A stretch of 64,000 nt of DNA from Mactra quadrangularis (taxonomy: Eukaryota > Mollusca > Bivalvia > Venerida > Mactridae), in assembly GCA_025267735.1 (NCBI GenBank), contig CM046307.1:33409231-33473230 (forward strand), in the 5' to 3' direction. The notes below the pieces were generated by a model. The model saw only the letters and a list, made by a program, of their open reading frames with translations. It was not told the origin of the DNA and ran no database searches. Every line of letters starts with the position of its first letter. The first letter of the stretch is position 1. Positions 34,550 through 44,688 of the stretch are shown piece by piece. The translations under genes and the position numbers were made by a program.

Positions 34550-37500
34550 GAGTGCGTCGAGGATGGACTTAAGGTATTAGTGTGGAACTGTAACGGTTTA
34601 AGTAATGATAAGTTTAATGATGATGATTTCATACGTACTTTAATTGTAAATGACGTCATCATTCTTACTGAATCATGGACTAACTCTGATAGCCAAATCG
34701 AGTTGGCAAACTTTCATTGTTATAACTTTTATAGGAAGTTTAAACATAAGCGTGCAAAACGCAATAGTGGTGGCTTAGTTATTTACATTAACGCTAATAT
34801 AAATCCTGGTGTTAAAATAGTCAGGAATCATTATGATACCATTATATGGTTGAAATTTGACAAAACATATTTTAATGTTTCTTCAGATATATTTTTATGT
34901 TGTACTTATATGTGGACTGACGACAGTCCGGCAACCAGAATTCACGATTCCAATTTGTTTGATATCTTGCAAAATGATATATTTGATTTTGAGCAGTTAG
35001 GTAGAGTTTTATTGGCGGGTGATTTCAACGCTAGAACAGGTTTATGTCCTGACTACATAGTATGTGATAATTTTGTGTCCGAAATCGACCCTGAATATTA
35101 TTGTCCTGATGAAACTATGTCCCGGGCCTCAAAAGATTTAACCTGTAATCAACGTGGTACACAATTATTAGATTTATGTAAAGCTACCACATTTAGAATA
35201 GTGAACGGCCGTTTAGGTAACGATTTTAACACAGGGAATTTCACATATTTTAGTCACAATACATGTAGTACGATTGATTATGTGTTGTCACGTGAATTAG
35301 ATTTTTGCATAATCAAAGATTTTACCGTTGGTAATTTTAATATATATAGCGATCACGCGCCTTTAAGTTTCACAATTTGTTGCAATTACGCAAGCGATGA
35401 TTTTGTCGACCCTAATATTAATTACTCGTACGTCCGTTGGAATGTTGATTTAAAAGATAATTTTAGAAGCGGTTTAATTGCTAGATTGTCGGATTTAAAC
35501 GATATTTGTTTAAATAGCTGTAACCATGAAATATACTCAGTTGATGAATTGGTTTCTAAATTCACCAATATTATTTGCGAGGTCGCAAATCCATTATTCA
35601 AACAAGTTCGTAGTAGTAACAAATCATTAAACTCTAATTATACGCATAAAGATTGGTTTGACTATGAATGTCGTTTACACAAATCAAAGTACTGTGAAGC
35701 ATTGAACAATTTTAACAGAAATAAAACCTTAGAAAATCATATAGCACTGAATATCGCAAAAACAAAATATAAAAAATATATAAAACGTAAGAAACGTCAA
35801 CATAAACAAAAAATGTGCGCTAAGTTAGCTAAACTTAAGCATGGACGCCCACGTGACTTTTGGAGGCTTTTTAGAGGTCATGACAACACTAAGTCCGATC
35901 TGTCTATCGATGATTTTAAACAGTATTTTTCTTCTATGTTCGATCAAATTCAAACTAATGATATTGACGAAGTTGAAAGCCTTTTTTCCTCCAATGAAAT
36001 AAACACATGTCTCAACGACAATGTATCAATAGATTTAAACAAACCTATATGTATATCTGAGGTGAAAAATGCAGTTAAACGCTTGAAACGTAACAAAGCA
36101 TCTTGTCCTTCTGATGATCTGTTGAACGAATATTTTATAGACACTATCGATATTTTAGCTATTCATTTAACTGATATATTTAATGTTGTTTTTAATTCAG
36201 GCATTTTTCCTGAAAAATGGGCGCAAGGTTTTATAATACCCCTTCACAAAAAGAATAATATTAACGATGTTAATAACTATCGAGGAATCACATTGTTAAG
36301 TAACTTAGGCAAATTGTTCACCAGTATTCTTGATGCACGAGTTGAAAAATGGTATAACGAACAAAATATTCTTTCGGATGCACAATTTGGTTTTCGGAAA
36401 GATCATAGTACTGTTGACGCAGTTTTTGTTCTGCAAAACTTAATTGATCAACATATTCACGATAAAAAACGCTTATATTGCGCATTTGTTGACTTAAAGA
36501 AAGCGTTCGATTCGGTAAATAGAAATTCACTTTGGTTCAAATTATTTAAACAAGGCTTAGACGGTAAAATCTTGACTATGTTTAGAAGTATGTATAACAT
36601 TGTAAAATCTAGCGTCAAATACTGCGGTAAATATTCCGACTTTTTTGAAATAGCGATCGGCTTAAGACAAGGCCAAACCAATTCTCCGGCATTTTTCTCA
36701 TTATTCATCAATGATATAGAACTATTTATGCAACGTGATATTCATTCTGGTTTAACTATTGATGAAATTTGTATTATATTATTGTTATTTGCTGATGATA
36801 TGGTAATATGTGGTAACTCTGTTGAAGACTTACAATCAAGCCTTGTGTCCCTTTACGAATATTGTAATAAATGGGGTTTAGAAGTCAACACATCCAAAAC
36901 TAAAATTGTAGTATTTAGAAAAAGAGGACCTTTAAGAATTAATGAAGTTTGGTATTATAATCATGAAAAACTAGAAGTAGTTGAAAACTTCAATTATCTT
37001 GGCGTAACTCTTAACTATACTGGTAACTTAGTCTTAAATATCAAATGCATTAAAGGTAAAGCGCTACGTGCTATGTACACATTGCTTAATAATGTAAAAA
37101 AATTCAATCTTCGTCCAGATATTGCATTGCAACTTTTTGATGCGTTTGTTGGGTCAATATTGAATTATGGCTGTCCTATATGGGGTGTAACTAAATCTTC
37201 TGAATTAGAGCGTGTCCATCTTCAATTTTGCAAATCGATCTTGGGGGTAAAACAATCAACTAGCAATGTCGCAATATATGCAGAATTAGGTCGGCATCCC
37301 TTGTATGTTAATCGTTTTGTCCAAGTCATCAAATACTGGTTTAAAGTCATTTATTCTGATAATGTATTGTTAAAATCTGTTTACACGCATTCTTTGTCTC
37401 AGTATAGATCTGGTAAAAAGAACTGGATAAGTGATGTTAAGAAACTGCTCGACGATTACGGATTTAGTCACGTATTTGAAGATCCATATAATACTGATAT

Positions 37501-37900
37501 TAAATCTTTTATATACTTGTTCAAGAAAGCCGTGATCGATTGTTCGATTCAGAAACTTTTTAGTGATATAGAAAGAAACGAAATTCTTAAGTCTTTATAT
37601 ATCAATTTAAAGCCTACCTTTGGTATGTCCAACTATTTAGTTGTTTTAAATTCATTTAAATTGAGAAACTGTATTACAAGATTAAGAACTTCATCACATA
37701 GTCTTTTTATTGAAACTCTAAGATACGGCAGAAATAGAAAACCTAGGAATGAAAGAATTTGTTACTTTTGTAAAGATGATATTGAAGATGAATACCACTT
37801 TATTATGGTGTGTAGTCAATATACCGACATTCGCGATAAGCACATCCCTAAAAAGTATTTTAAAAAACCAAGCATGTACAAATTCATTGAATTACTTTAA
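34550..37900 (+). CDS. LINE ORF2 protein: endonuclease, reverse transcriptase, CCHC knuckle
   Basis: About 1,117 residues from the codon after the ORF1 stop. Numbered from the GTG at 34,580, the EEP (exonuclease-endonuclease-phosphatase) endonuclease shows WNCNG (Asn4), LTESW (Glu31), GDFNAR (Asp148, Asn150), STIDYV (about 230-235) and SDH (257-259). A linker with a basic KRKKRQHKQK patch follows at about 402-411. The RT has NNYRGITLLSNLGKLF (565-580), FGFRKDHST (603-611), AFVDLKKAFD (635-644), GLRQGQTNSP (694-703), catalytic FADD (737-740) and VNTSKTK (769-775). The C-terminus carries C-x2-C-x8-H-x4-C (Cys1061, Cys1064, His1073, Cys1078). It nicks target DNA and reverse-transcribes LINE RNA there. 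No RNase H domain is seen. All catalytic motifs are intact. There is no ATG before the first catalytic residues, so translation probably depends on the ORF1 stop context. The minus-strand frames at 35,422-36,711 are shadows. Confidence 0.92.
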   Translation, partial: ECVEDGLKVLVWNCNGLSNDKFNDDDFIRTLIVNDVIILTESWTNSDSQIELANFHCYNFYRKFKHKRAKRNSGGLVIYINANINPGVKIVRNHYDTIIWLKFDKTYFNVSSDIFLCCTYMWTDDSPATRIHDSNLFDILQNDIFDFEQLGRVLLAGDFNARTGLCPDYIVCDNFVSEIDPEYYCPDETMSRASKDLTCNQRGTQLLDLCKATTFRIVNGRLGNDFNTGNFTYFSHNTCSTIDYVLSRELDFCIIKDFTVGNFNIYSDHAPLSFTICCNYASDDFVDPNINYSYVRWNVDLKDNFRSGLIARLSDLNDICLNSCNHEIYSVDELVSKFTNIICEVANPLFKQVRSSNKSLNSNYTHKDWFDYECRLHKSKYCEALNNFNRNKTLENHIALNIAKTKYKKYIKRKKRQHKQKMCAKLAKLKHGRPRDFWRLFRGHDNTKSDLSIDDFKQYFSSMFDQIQTNDIDEVESLFSSNEINTCLNDNVSIDLNKPICISEVKNAVKRLKRNKASCPSDDLLNEYFIDTIDILAIHLTDIFNVVFNSGIFPEKWAQGFIIPLHKKNNINDVNNYRGITLLSNLGKLFTSILDARVEKWYNEQNILSDAQFGFRKDHSTVDAVFVLQNLIDQHIHDKKRLYCAFVDLKKAFDSVNRNSLWFKLFKQGLDGKILTMFRSMYNIVKSSVKYCGKYSDFFEIAIGLRQGQTNSPAFFSLFINDIELFMQRDIHSGLTIDEICIILLLFADDMVICGNSVEDLQSSLVSLYEYCNKWGLEVNTSKTKIVVFRKRGPLRINEVWYYNHEKLEVVENFNYLGVTLNYTGNLVLNIKCIKGKALRAMYTLLNNVKKFNLRPDIALQLFDAFVGSILNYGCPIWGVTKSSELERVHLQFCKSILGVKQSTSNVAIYAELGRHPLYVNRFVQVIKYWFKVIYSDNVLLKSVYTHSLSQYRSGKKNWISDVKKLLDDYGFSHVFEDPYNTDIKSFIYLFKKAVIDCSIQKLFSDIERNEILKSLYINLKPTFGMSNYLVVLNSFKLRNCITRLRTSSHSLFIETLRYGRNRKPRNERICYFCKDDIEDEYHFIMVCSQYTDIRDKHIPKKYFKKPSMYKFIELL

Positions 37901-38084
37901 TCCACAAATAGAAAATTAATGTTAAATTTAGGCAACTTTATAAACCTTGCTTTCAAAAGAAGAAAATCCCTAGAACCCAATTTTAACATGTAGTGACGTT
38001 ATTTACATATATTTACATAAATCATAAAAATAAGTATCTCATACAAAATCTTCACTGTTGTCGTGATTAAAGTCATTTGAAACT
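37901..38084 (+). other. Proximal LINE 3' UTR
   Basis: Non-coding sequence between the ORF2 stop and the 65-bp minisatellite. AT-rich, nothing else recognised. Confidence 0.6.
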
Positions 38085-38860
38085 AGTTGTAATTATTTGT
38101 ATTGCAATATGGTATACATACATAGCATTTTGTCATTTGTATTGTAATATGGATATATGTATATATATGGTGTTTTGACAGCTGTATTGTAATATTTTAT
38201 CAATTCATGGTATTTTGACTGCTGTATTGCAATGATATTTTGTCAGCTGTGTTGTCTTATTTAATACTTACCTGGTCATTTTTTACACTTACATGGTATT
38301 TTGACAGCTGTATAGTAATGCTATTTTGACAACTGTATTGTAATATTGAATACTTACATGGTGTTCTGTCAGCTGTATAGTAATGATATTTTGACATCTA
38401 TATTATCTTATCTTATACTTACATGGTATTTTGACAGCTATATAGTTATGATACTTTGGCATCTGTACTGTCATATCTTATACTTACATGGTATTTTGAC
38501 AGCTGTATAGTACTGATATTTTGACATCTGTACTGTCATATTTAATACTTACATGGTATTTTGACAGCTGTATCGCATTGATATTTTGACATCAGTTCTG
38601 TCATATTTTATACTTACATGGTATTTTGACAGCCGTATAGTAATGATATTTTGAAATCAGTACTGTCATATTAATACTTACATGGTATTTTGACAGCCGT
38701 ATAGTAATGATATTTTGACATCAGTACTGTCATATTAATACTTACATGGTATTTTTACTGCTGTATAGTAATGATATTTTGACATCTGTATTGTCAATAC
38801 TTACATGGTATTTTGACAGATGAATAATAATGTTATAATGTCAGCTGTATTGTAATACAT
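38085..38860 (+). repeat. 65-bp minisatellite within the LINE 3' UTR
   Basis: ATACTTACATGGTATTTTGACAGCTGTATAGTAATGA-type units repeat every 64-65 bp; TACTTACATGG lies near 38,351, 38,416, 38,481, 38,546, 38,611, 38,675, 38,739 and 38,798. Within units TTTTGACAGCTGTA alternates with TTTTGACATCTGTA. The central units are most alike and the edges decay, as expected for slippage or unequal exchange. Confidence 0.92.
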
Positions 38861-39045
38861 GTGTAACATGTATGTTATTCATATTTGTTTTGACATCAGT
38901 ATTGCTATAATTTTACAAATAGTTATTTTGTAATATTCTTTAACATCCTCGAATAATACAAAACATCTATCGTTTTTCATTCACCATTTATACTTACTTT
39001 GCATGTATTGTATCATTATGATAATTGTAATAAATATATGTGTAA

Positions 39046-39110
39046 GAGTGTGCGTGTGTGTGGGGCGTGTGTGTGTGTGTGTGCGAGTGAGTGTTGTATG
39101 AATATGTGCG
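39046..39110. repeat. (TG)n-rich tract in the LINE 3' UTR
   Basis: Imperfect GTGTGCGTGTGTGTGG run. The 92-codon open frame over it (38,999-39,277) is a simple-repeat artefact. Confidence 0.8.
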
Positions 39111-39199
39111 AGTGGAAGTGCATGAGTGAGCGAGAGCGTATTTCACTTTTATATTGTATTATCAAATTGCGACAATGTACTTTATCATGTACAAGTCTA

Positions 39200-39219
39200 A
39201 ATAAAATCTTATCTTATCT
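39200..39219 (+). terminator. LINE polyadenylation signal and TTATC tail
   Basis: AATAAA at 39,200-39,205 is followed by ATCTTATCTTATCTTAT, a short pentanucleotide tail instead of poly-A. The host repeat resumes directly after it. Confidence 0.75.
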
Positions 39220-39225
39220 TATAAC

Positions 39226-40550
39226 TACACATCTGATTTTATTCATCTTAATATTTTTGAAAATGGCATTATCATAGCCTTCAACTGATATTTTACTTAT
39301 GAATATCCATTCATGAACAATAAAATTAAAAGTGTGTCGATTTCCAATAATAAAATACAAAAAATAATAAATATGCAAAAAATCAGTTTTCATCTAACTT
39401 AGCACGTTTACAGAATTCGTTATAATGAGCTGATTTTAATGAGTAAAAACATTTGCGATAACTACATGAAATTGGCTTTAAAATGTTGTCCACTTTATAA
39501 AAATATGATGAGAAATAAAAAAGTTAAGAAGTGGGTCTATGCAATATTTGCGATTTTTTGAGAGGTAAAATATCGATGGGTTATAATACATACAATATGT
39601 AAAGTTGATAGTTCACGCAAGCGGGACAGAGTTGTGTTCAAATGCACGTTTATAAATTACTACTTATCCGATTTTGTAAATCTTAATATTTTTGAAAATG
39701 GCATTATCATAGCTTTCAGCTGATACATATATATTTATGAATATCCGTTCATAGATAATGAAATTAAAGGTGGGTTTATTTCCAATAAAAATGCGCAAAA
39801 AGTCAATAAAACATTAAACTTTGAACGTTTACCGAATAAGTTTCAATGAACTGACTTTAATAAGTAAAAACATTTTCGAAAACTACTTAACAATGCCTTT
39901 AAAATGACGTCCATTTCATAAAAATATAATGAAAAATAAAGAAGTTAAGGAGTGGGTCCATGCAATCTTTGCGATTTTTGAGGGGTAAAATATCGATGGG
40001 TTCACGCGTGCGGGACAGAGTTGTGTTCAAATGCACGTTAATAAATTACTACTTATCCGATTTTGTTAATCTTAATTTTTTTGAAAATGGCATGTTCATA
40101 GCTTTCAAATGATATATTATTTTTAAATATATATTCATAACTTCAAAAGATGAAGGCGGGTCCATTTGCTCTAACGCGAAAAAATTATCTCCGAAATCAA
40201 CTAAGTTTGAACAATTGTTTTAATCATCCAATTTTAACATACACGAAAACTTAATTACATTGGCTTTAAAATGATGTAAAGTTTTTTTTAAATATGTTGA
40301 AAAATAAAAAAGTTAAAGGGTGGGTCCATGAAATCTTTGCGATATTTTGGGGGGTAATTTATCGATGAAAATGAGTCATATTCAACCTGATTTAATATAC
40401 ATATTTGCCGTCAGATTTATATTTTGTTTACATTTTAGAAAGTTCATTGTCTTAGCTTTCCAACAGTATCTTCATATAAAAATATATTAATTATTAAGAA
40501 AGTTAAGGGGCGGGTTCATGTAAACGACAAGGACATGGGACGCATTCAGT
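39226..40550 (+). repeat. R200/R400 repeat block, right of the LINE
   Basis: TTTGAAAATGGCATTATCAT recurs near 39,259, 39,693 and 40,083, and GTGGGTCCATGCAATCTTTG or variants about every 200 bp between. The final unit (40,300-40,545) is the reverse complement of 29,345-29,600. GGGACAGAGTTGTGTTCAAA recurs here and at 33.41 kb. Confidence 0.85.
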
Positions 40551-41055
40551 AGTGACAAATTTAGAAAAACCTACTAATCTACGAAAGACTTTCAACGTTT
40601 CTTTGAAAACTGAGTGACATTGTTTCAAACTTATCAATACATATTGTTTTGTTGTTACAGTCACGATTTGTTTGTTCCTGTGCAGACAAACCCCCCAAAA
40701 GGGAGATCCGTACTAAGTCTATTTACAGTCTGCTTGTTAACACTAAGGGAGATAAAACTGTCAATTTAATTATTTTTCGTCTGTACTAGTTGTTCCCCTT
40801 GCAATGTGTAATGTATTTTGGTAAACTGTTAAACCATTTACTTCAGAATTATAGGTGATTTTGTTTTCCCCTGATATAAATACATTATATCATAACCATG
40901 GATGATTTAATATTACATAAAGATTTCAACAGCAATAATACTAAATTTATAGTTGCTTGAAGTCCAAATATAAAACAAAAATACATTACTCAAGATGTGA
41001 TTGGCAATGGACATAATAATAATATTTATATAAAATGAAAAAGTATTAAGTGTGA
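40551..41055. other. Unannotated non-coding stretch
   Basis: Nothing recognised apart from AT-rich sequence and a short C/A-rich tract near 40,690. Confidence 0.4.
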
Positions 41056-41200
41056 TACAAGCTATGCTCAGGATTCATAGATCACAGGTTCGAACCGCAC
41101 TAAGGGCATGGCTAATTTCATCGTGAAAGAGAGATATCTCCGATGGCTTCATTTACCAATTTGTGTATGTGTGCATTTAAGTCTGAGATGTTAAACAAAA
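41056..41200 (+). mobile_element. tRNA-derived SINE-like element (SINE-D)
   Basis: A B-box-like ACAGGTTCGAACCGC follows TATGCTCAGGATTCATAGAT. The body (GAGAGATATCTCCGATGGCT) and the end GAGATGTTAAACAAAA resemble a short SINE. Only one copy here, so the call rests on the tRNA-like head and the 3' end style. Confidence 0.5.
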
Positions 41201-41886
41201 TTGTCTACTCTATATTTAAAGAATTAAGTATATCATATGTAGATTGGCGAGAAGATGATAGAAACCCAGCGACCATGCAGTGTAGAATAGCTTCAGCATT
41301 ATAAACAACTCTGGGCTAAAAAACATAAAGCAAAATCTACTTGGTTGCATTAGCTCAAACAAGAAAATAGTGAATTGATTTAACAAAATAACCTTACAGA
41401 ACTTATCAGAGCTGAGTAGCAACTAGCAAGCTATATGGAACAAAATAAAAAATAAATTACCTTGAACAATATAATCAAATATAATATAAAATATCTCTTT
41501 CACTATAAACACTTGTTTTTACATTTTACAAATTTCATATTAAAGATGGCGGTAGTGGTTGGCGGTGTTTGATTGGATATCAGAAAAGTGCTGATTTGAA
41601 TAAGAATGGCCAGAGGATAAAGTTCATAGGTGACAAATGTAGACAGGTTAAAGTTTCTGCCGTACGGTATACGACCGTGCATTGGTCTGGCATGACAAAA
41701 GCGTGTTTTATTTTACCAAGGACCATAATATATAACTATATATATATATATAGGATCCTTCATTTTACATGGTAAACCCCCTACCAAGTCACCATTAAAT
41801 CAAGCTTGAATGCAAAGGAATACACGGGGAGAATTTGACCTTGGCTGCTTGTCACAGAGTAAGAAATATATGCAGCCTGACCGATA
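41201..41886. other. Unannotated non-coding stretch
   Basis: No gene recognised. Contains a short (TA)n run near 41,735-41,752. Confidence 0.4.
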
Positions 41887-41996
41887 CTAGTCCTAAATAT
41901 AAGACCCTACGTATGTTTTTTCATCATTTGGACATTTCTCTGTTACATACGTCCGTATGATAAAATAGTTATGTAGGGTCTTATATTTAGGACTAG
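41887..41996. mobile_element. MITE family M9, 110 bp with 25-bp perfect inverted ends
   Basis: CTAGTCCTAAATATAAGACC opens the element and GGTCTTATATTTAGGACTAG closes it. A deleted copy sharing the same left arm and the interior ATCATTTGGACATTTCTCTG lies at 56,239. No ORF. Confidence 0.85.
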
Positions 41997-42364
41997 ACTA
42001 GGACTTTTGTCCTTTATAAGAACACAAGACCCACCGTAGCATGTTTTTCATTTCAACCTAACCTTGGATACTATCCCAATGTGAATCGAGTCACGGCATG
42101 TCTTATAAAAAGGAATAACTTTCTCTTATTACTTATTAACATACCCCACGGAAAGAGTTAAATTAATTAATTAAAATTAAAAACTTACAAATAAATCACT
42201 GAAAAAACTGTAGAGCATATAAAAACTCGTCTAAAATCCCATTCACTTAATTTAATACACGTTTAGAATAACACAGGCGTGGTCAGAAAATAATCGCAAC
42301 CATCGAAAACACGATTTGTAGACCATTTTAACCACGCCCCAAAACTCGGGCGTTACATGTTGTG
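41997..42364. other. Unannotated stretch before the Harbinger element
   Basis: No gene or repeat recognised. Confidence 0.4.
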
Positions 42365-42367
42365 TAA

Positions 42368-43619
42368 AGCCTATTTCACATCACGCTTGCGGCAGCCGTA
42401 CGACAACATTTTCTGAAAAATCGCAGAACTTCGTACGAACGCCGCAAGACAGCCGTGCGTTTTTTCAGGTGATCGCTTCGTCGTAGACGTCGCAAGTCAA
42501 ATTTTCAACACGTTTATTTTTCTTGCGATCTCTATGCGATTTTGGACCCGCAAGTCAGTCGTGTGGCTGCCGTGCGACAGCCGTACGTCATTTTTGAGAC
42601 AGTCGCACGTCAGATATAGAATCTTTTTCGTACGTTTGTCTTGCTAAGATCGTGCGACAGCCGCACGGGCATCTTGCGACTGTCTTGCAACGTCCTCATT
42701 TCGGTCCAGGTTTGTTGTGAGTCGGCTGCGAAACGTACGAAGAACGTAAGAACAACGTACGACAGTCTCACGGCTGCCTTGCGAAAAGTAAGAACTAACC
42801 CTGTGAGTCTATAAATAGCATTCGTATTGTTTGCGCCAAAAACGTCATTCAGTTTTTGATTACAAAGAGGAAGGTATTAATAAATAAGATTTTGTGATAC
42901 GAGGACCAACACGGAGCAGTACCTCAGCAAACATGTTGGAACTCATTCGAATGTATCCGACGTAATCACCATGACATTCTCTTTCCAAGTCTTGAAAGAG
43001 CGTGTAATATTGGCCGAATAAACGACGTCTCTCGAGCCACGGTTTCACCCACCAACGTCTTTGTCTGGATCTTTCTTGAAGACGTCTGTGGATCAGAAGA
43101 ATTACAATTTCGTCTTCCTGATTTTCAGCAGTAAGTGCTGCAATGTGCAATTTACTTGCCAAGTTAGCCATGACTCTGTCATGACCTACTATGAAATGAA
43201 ACCTTTCCCCTGTAGACCCAGTATTTATACCAAAATAAAGCAAGAGGAGATAACCCATTCTTTCGATCGCATGAACATCGTACGACTGTCGTACAAGTTT
43301 GCGTTTGTCGTGCGATTGACGTACGGGTGACGTACGAAACTTTTCGAAATCTTACGACGGTCTTACGACTGACGTAAGTGTTTTACGGCAGCCTTGCGAT
43401 CATAGCACGACAGTCGTACGAAAACTAGGGCGTGTGTTGTCGTGCGATGAACGGGCGAAAAACGTACGGTTCGTGAGAGCGTCGTACGACCGCCTTACGA
43501 CCGCCGTACGACGATTGCACGGAAGTTTGAAGTATCTACGGCGGCTGCGATTCGTCTGCGATTTCGTTCGCAGGAAAATTCGTACGACAAAAAATCGTAC
43601 GGCTGATGTGAACTAGGCT
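42368..43619 (-). mobile_element. PIF/Harbinger-type DNA transposon, internally deleted
   Basis: The ends AGCCTATTTCACATCA (42,368) and TGATGTGAACTAGGCT (43,619) are inverted, flanked by TAA on both sides (42,365-42,367 and 43,620-43,622), the 3-bp target duplication typical of PIF/Harbinger. Both subterminal regions are crowded with CGTACG-containing motifs (CAGCCGTACGACA, GACAGTCGTACG), plausible transposase binding sites. The only coding remnant is the N-terminus of a HARBI1/ALP1-like transposase on the minus strand; the DDE core is missing, so the element is non-autonomous. Confidence 0.9.
42860..43258 (-). pseudogene. HARBI1/ALP1-like transposase N-terminal fragment
   Basis: A 132-codon frame. 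Residues about 29-36 begin MANLASKL, and from about residue 62 it reads RSRQRRWWVKPWLERRRLFG, then QYYTLFQDLERE, GYIRMSSNMFAEVLLRVGPR and ITK. RRWWVxPWxxRR followed by a helical segment and FxxxLxRVGPRITK is the conserved N-terminal region of Harbinger transposases, just before the DDE nuclease. After ITK the frame turns into unrelated sequence and stops, so the whole DDE catalytic domain is deleted. Only this first part of a roughly 350-400-residue protein survives. The first 28 codons probably precede the true start; the ATG at MANLASKL is the more likely one. Lies inside the element with TAA target duplications. Confidence 0.85.
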
Positions 43620-43800
43620 TAAGCCGTTATATTTTAATCAATGCTTGATGTGTAAGTGTATCGGATTTTGATCAACTATTGTATAGCGCGTTTATGTAAA
43701 CAATGCGAATATAAACAATTCACTAGGTGAAACATTATAACCCATATATAATCAAAGCACTGAAAGTACTGGAGTATTCATTGTTTTTAGACTTATTCAA

Positions 43801-44012
43801 TTTTTGTTGGGTTTTATGCTGTGGCAACACCTTATATAGATAATATCACAGCGGTCAGTCCACCTACTCACTGTTCCTGAAGAAGCTTTATCTCAGGATT
43901 TAGCTGTTAACAAACTACTGGGTGCATACTTCGTCAGTGACTGACGACTGTCCTACATGACTTAGAATCAGGGGAAGGAGACATAATGGCCGTAGAAATT
44001 ATTAATGCCGTC
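43801..44012 (-). mobile_element. SINE-A, 5'-truncated
   Basis: TTTTTGTTGGGTTTTATGCT, CAGCGGTCAGTCCACCTACT, TTTAGCTGTTAACAAACTAC and GTCAGTGACTGACGACTGTC follow the SINE-A order. The tRNA-like head is missing beyond GCCGTAGAAATTATTAATGC. Confidence 0.8.
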
Positions 44013-44688
44013 GATTACATTTTTTTTCAAACTCTCTTCACAATAAAAATCTGCTCGAGTCATTTACAATATTGAACGATCGAATTTACGTATTACTATG
44101 ACTACTGTTGTAATTAGTCAATGCTATTAACTGTTACAATATGATTATCGCATTGTTTAATAAGTCTGTGTGTCAATAATTTCTAATATAGGAGAGATTT
44201 AAAACTATGTCATTGTCACCTGTTATGTGTGCTACGTATTGCACATTTTTGAGTGAAATTGGACTAACACCCTGCTGCTATTCTATGATTTATATAGTAA
44301 CTGAACAGAAAGTAATGTATTTAAACCCCATTTCTGCTTATCATAAATGTCTCAGAAATTAATTTTACCTGCACTGATGGTGTTTAATGATGAAGGTCAA
44401 AATTTACAGATATTATTAAGAATTAATTGTATGATAAATTTCTTTTTTTCATTCGATAAGTTATATTTTTTGGATGATATGGGAACAACTGAACAACAAA
44501 CAACTACTAAGATTACTTAAGCCATCATGTATGAGGATTTTAGAGTCAGCATCCCTATAAAATAATCAAAGTGCTGAAAAGCACTGAAGCAAGACTGTGT
44601 TGAAGGCTCAAAAACTTAAACAAACATCAATAGATCAAGCTTTGGTCTACAGCTGGGTATCTTAACATAATCCTCACTTCATTTGTAG
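44013..44688. other. Unannotated AT-rich stretch
   Basis: No gene or repeat recognised. Confidence 0.4.

Larger units (their letters stand above)
33446..39219 (+). mobile_element. Full-length non-LTR retrotransposon (LINE), 5.77 kb
   Basis: Order: 5' UTR of about 144 bp, ORF1, in-frame TAG, ORF2, a 1.3-kb 3' UTR with a minisatellite, AATAAA (39,200-39,205) and a short TTATC-repeat tail. Boundaries come from the broken R400 repeat: TATAAC at 33,440-33,445 reappears at 39,220-39,225, a short (5-6 bp) target duplication. Both frames are intact apart from the TAG, so the copy is probably young. L1-ORF1p-like ORF1 plus an EEP-type endonuclease places it among APE-type LINEs; I do not assign a clade. 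Confidence 0.9.

Noticed and set aside
35422..36711. Minus-strand frames within LINE ORF2
   Set aside because: Shadows of the ORF2 reverse transcriptase coding sequence; no motifs of their own.
38999..39277. 92-codon cysteine-rich frame (VCGACVCVCASECC)
   Set aside because: Translation of an imperfect (TG)n tract in the LINE 3' UTR.
43061..43330. Plus-strand 89-codon frame in the Harbinger element
   Set aside because: Antisense shadow of the minus-strand transposase fragment.
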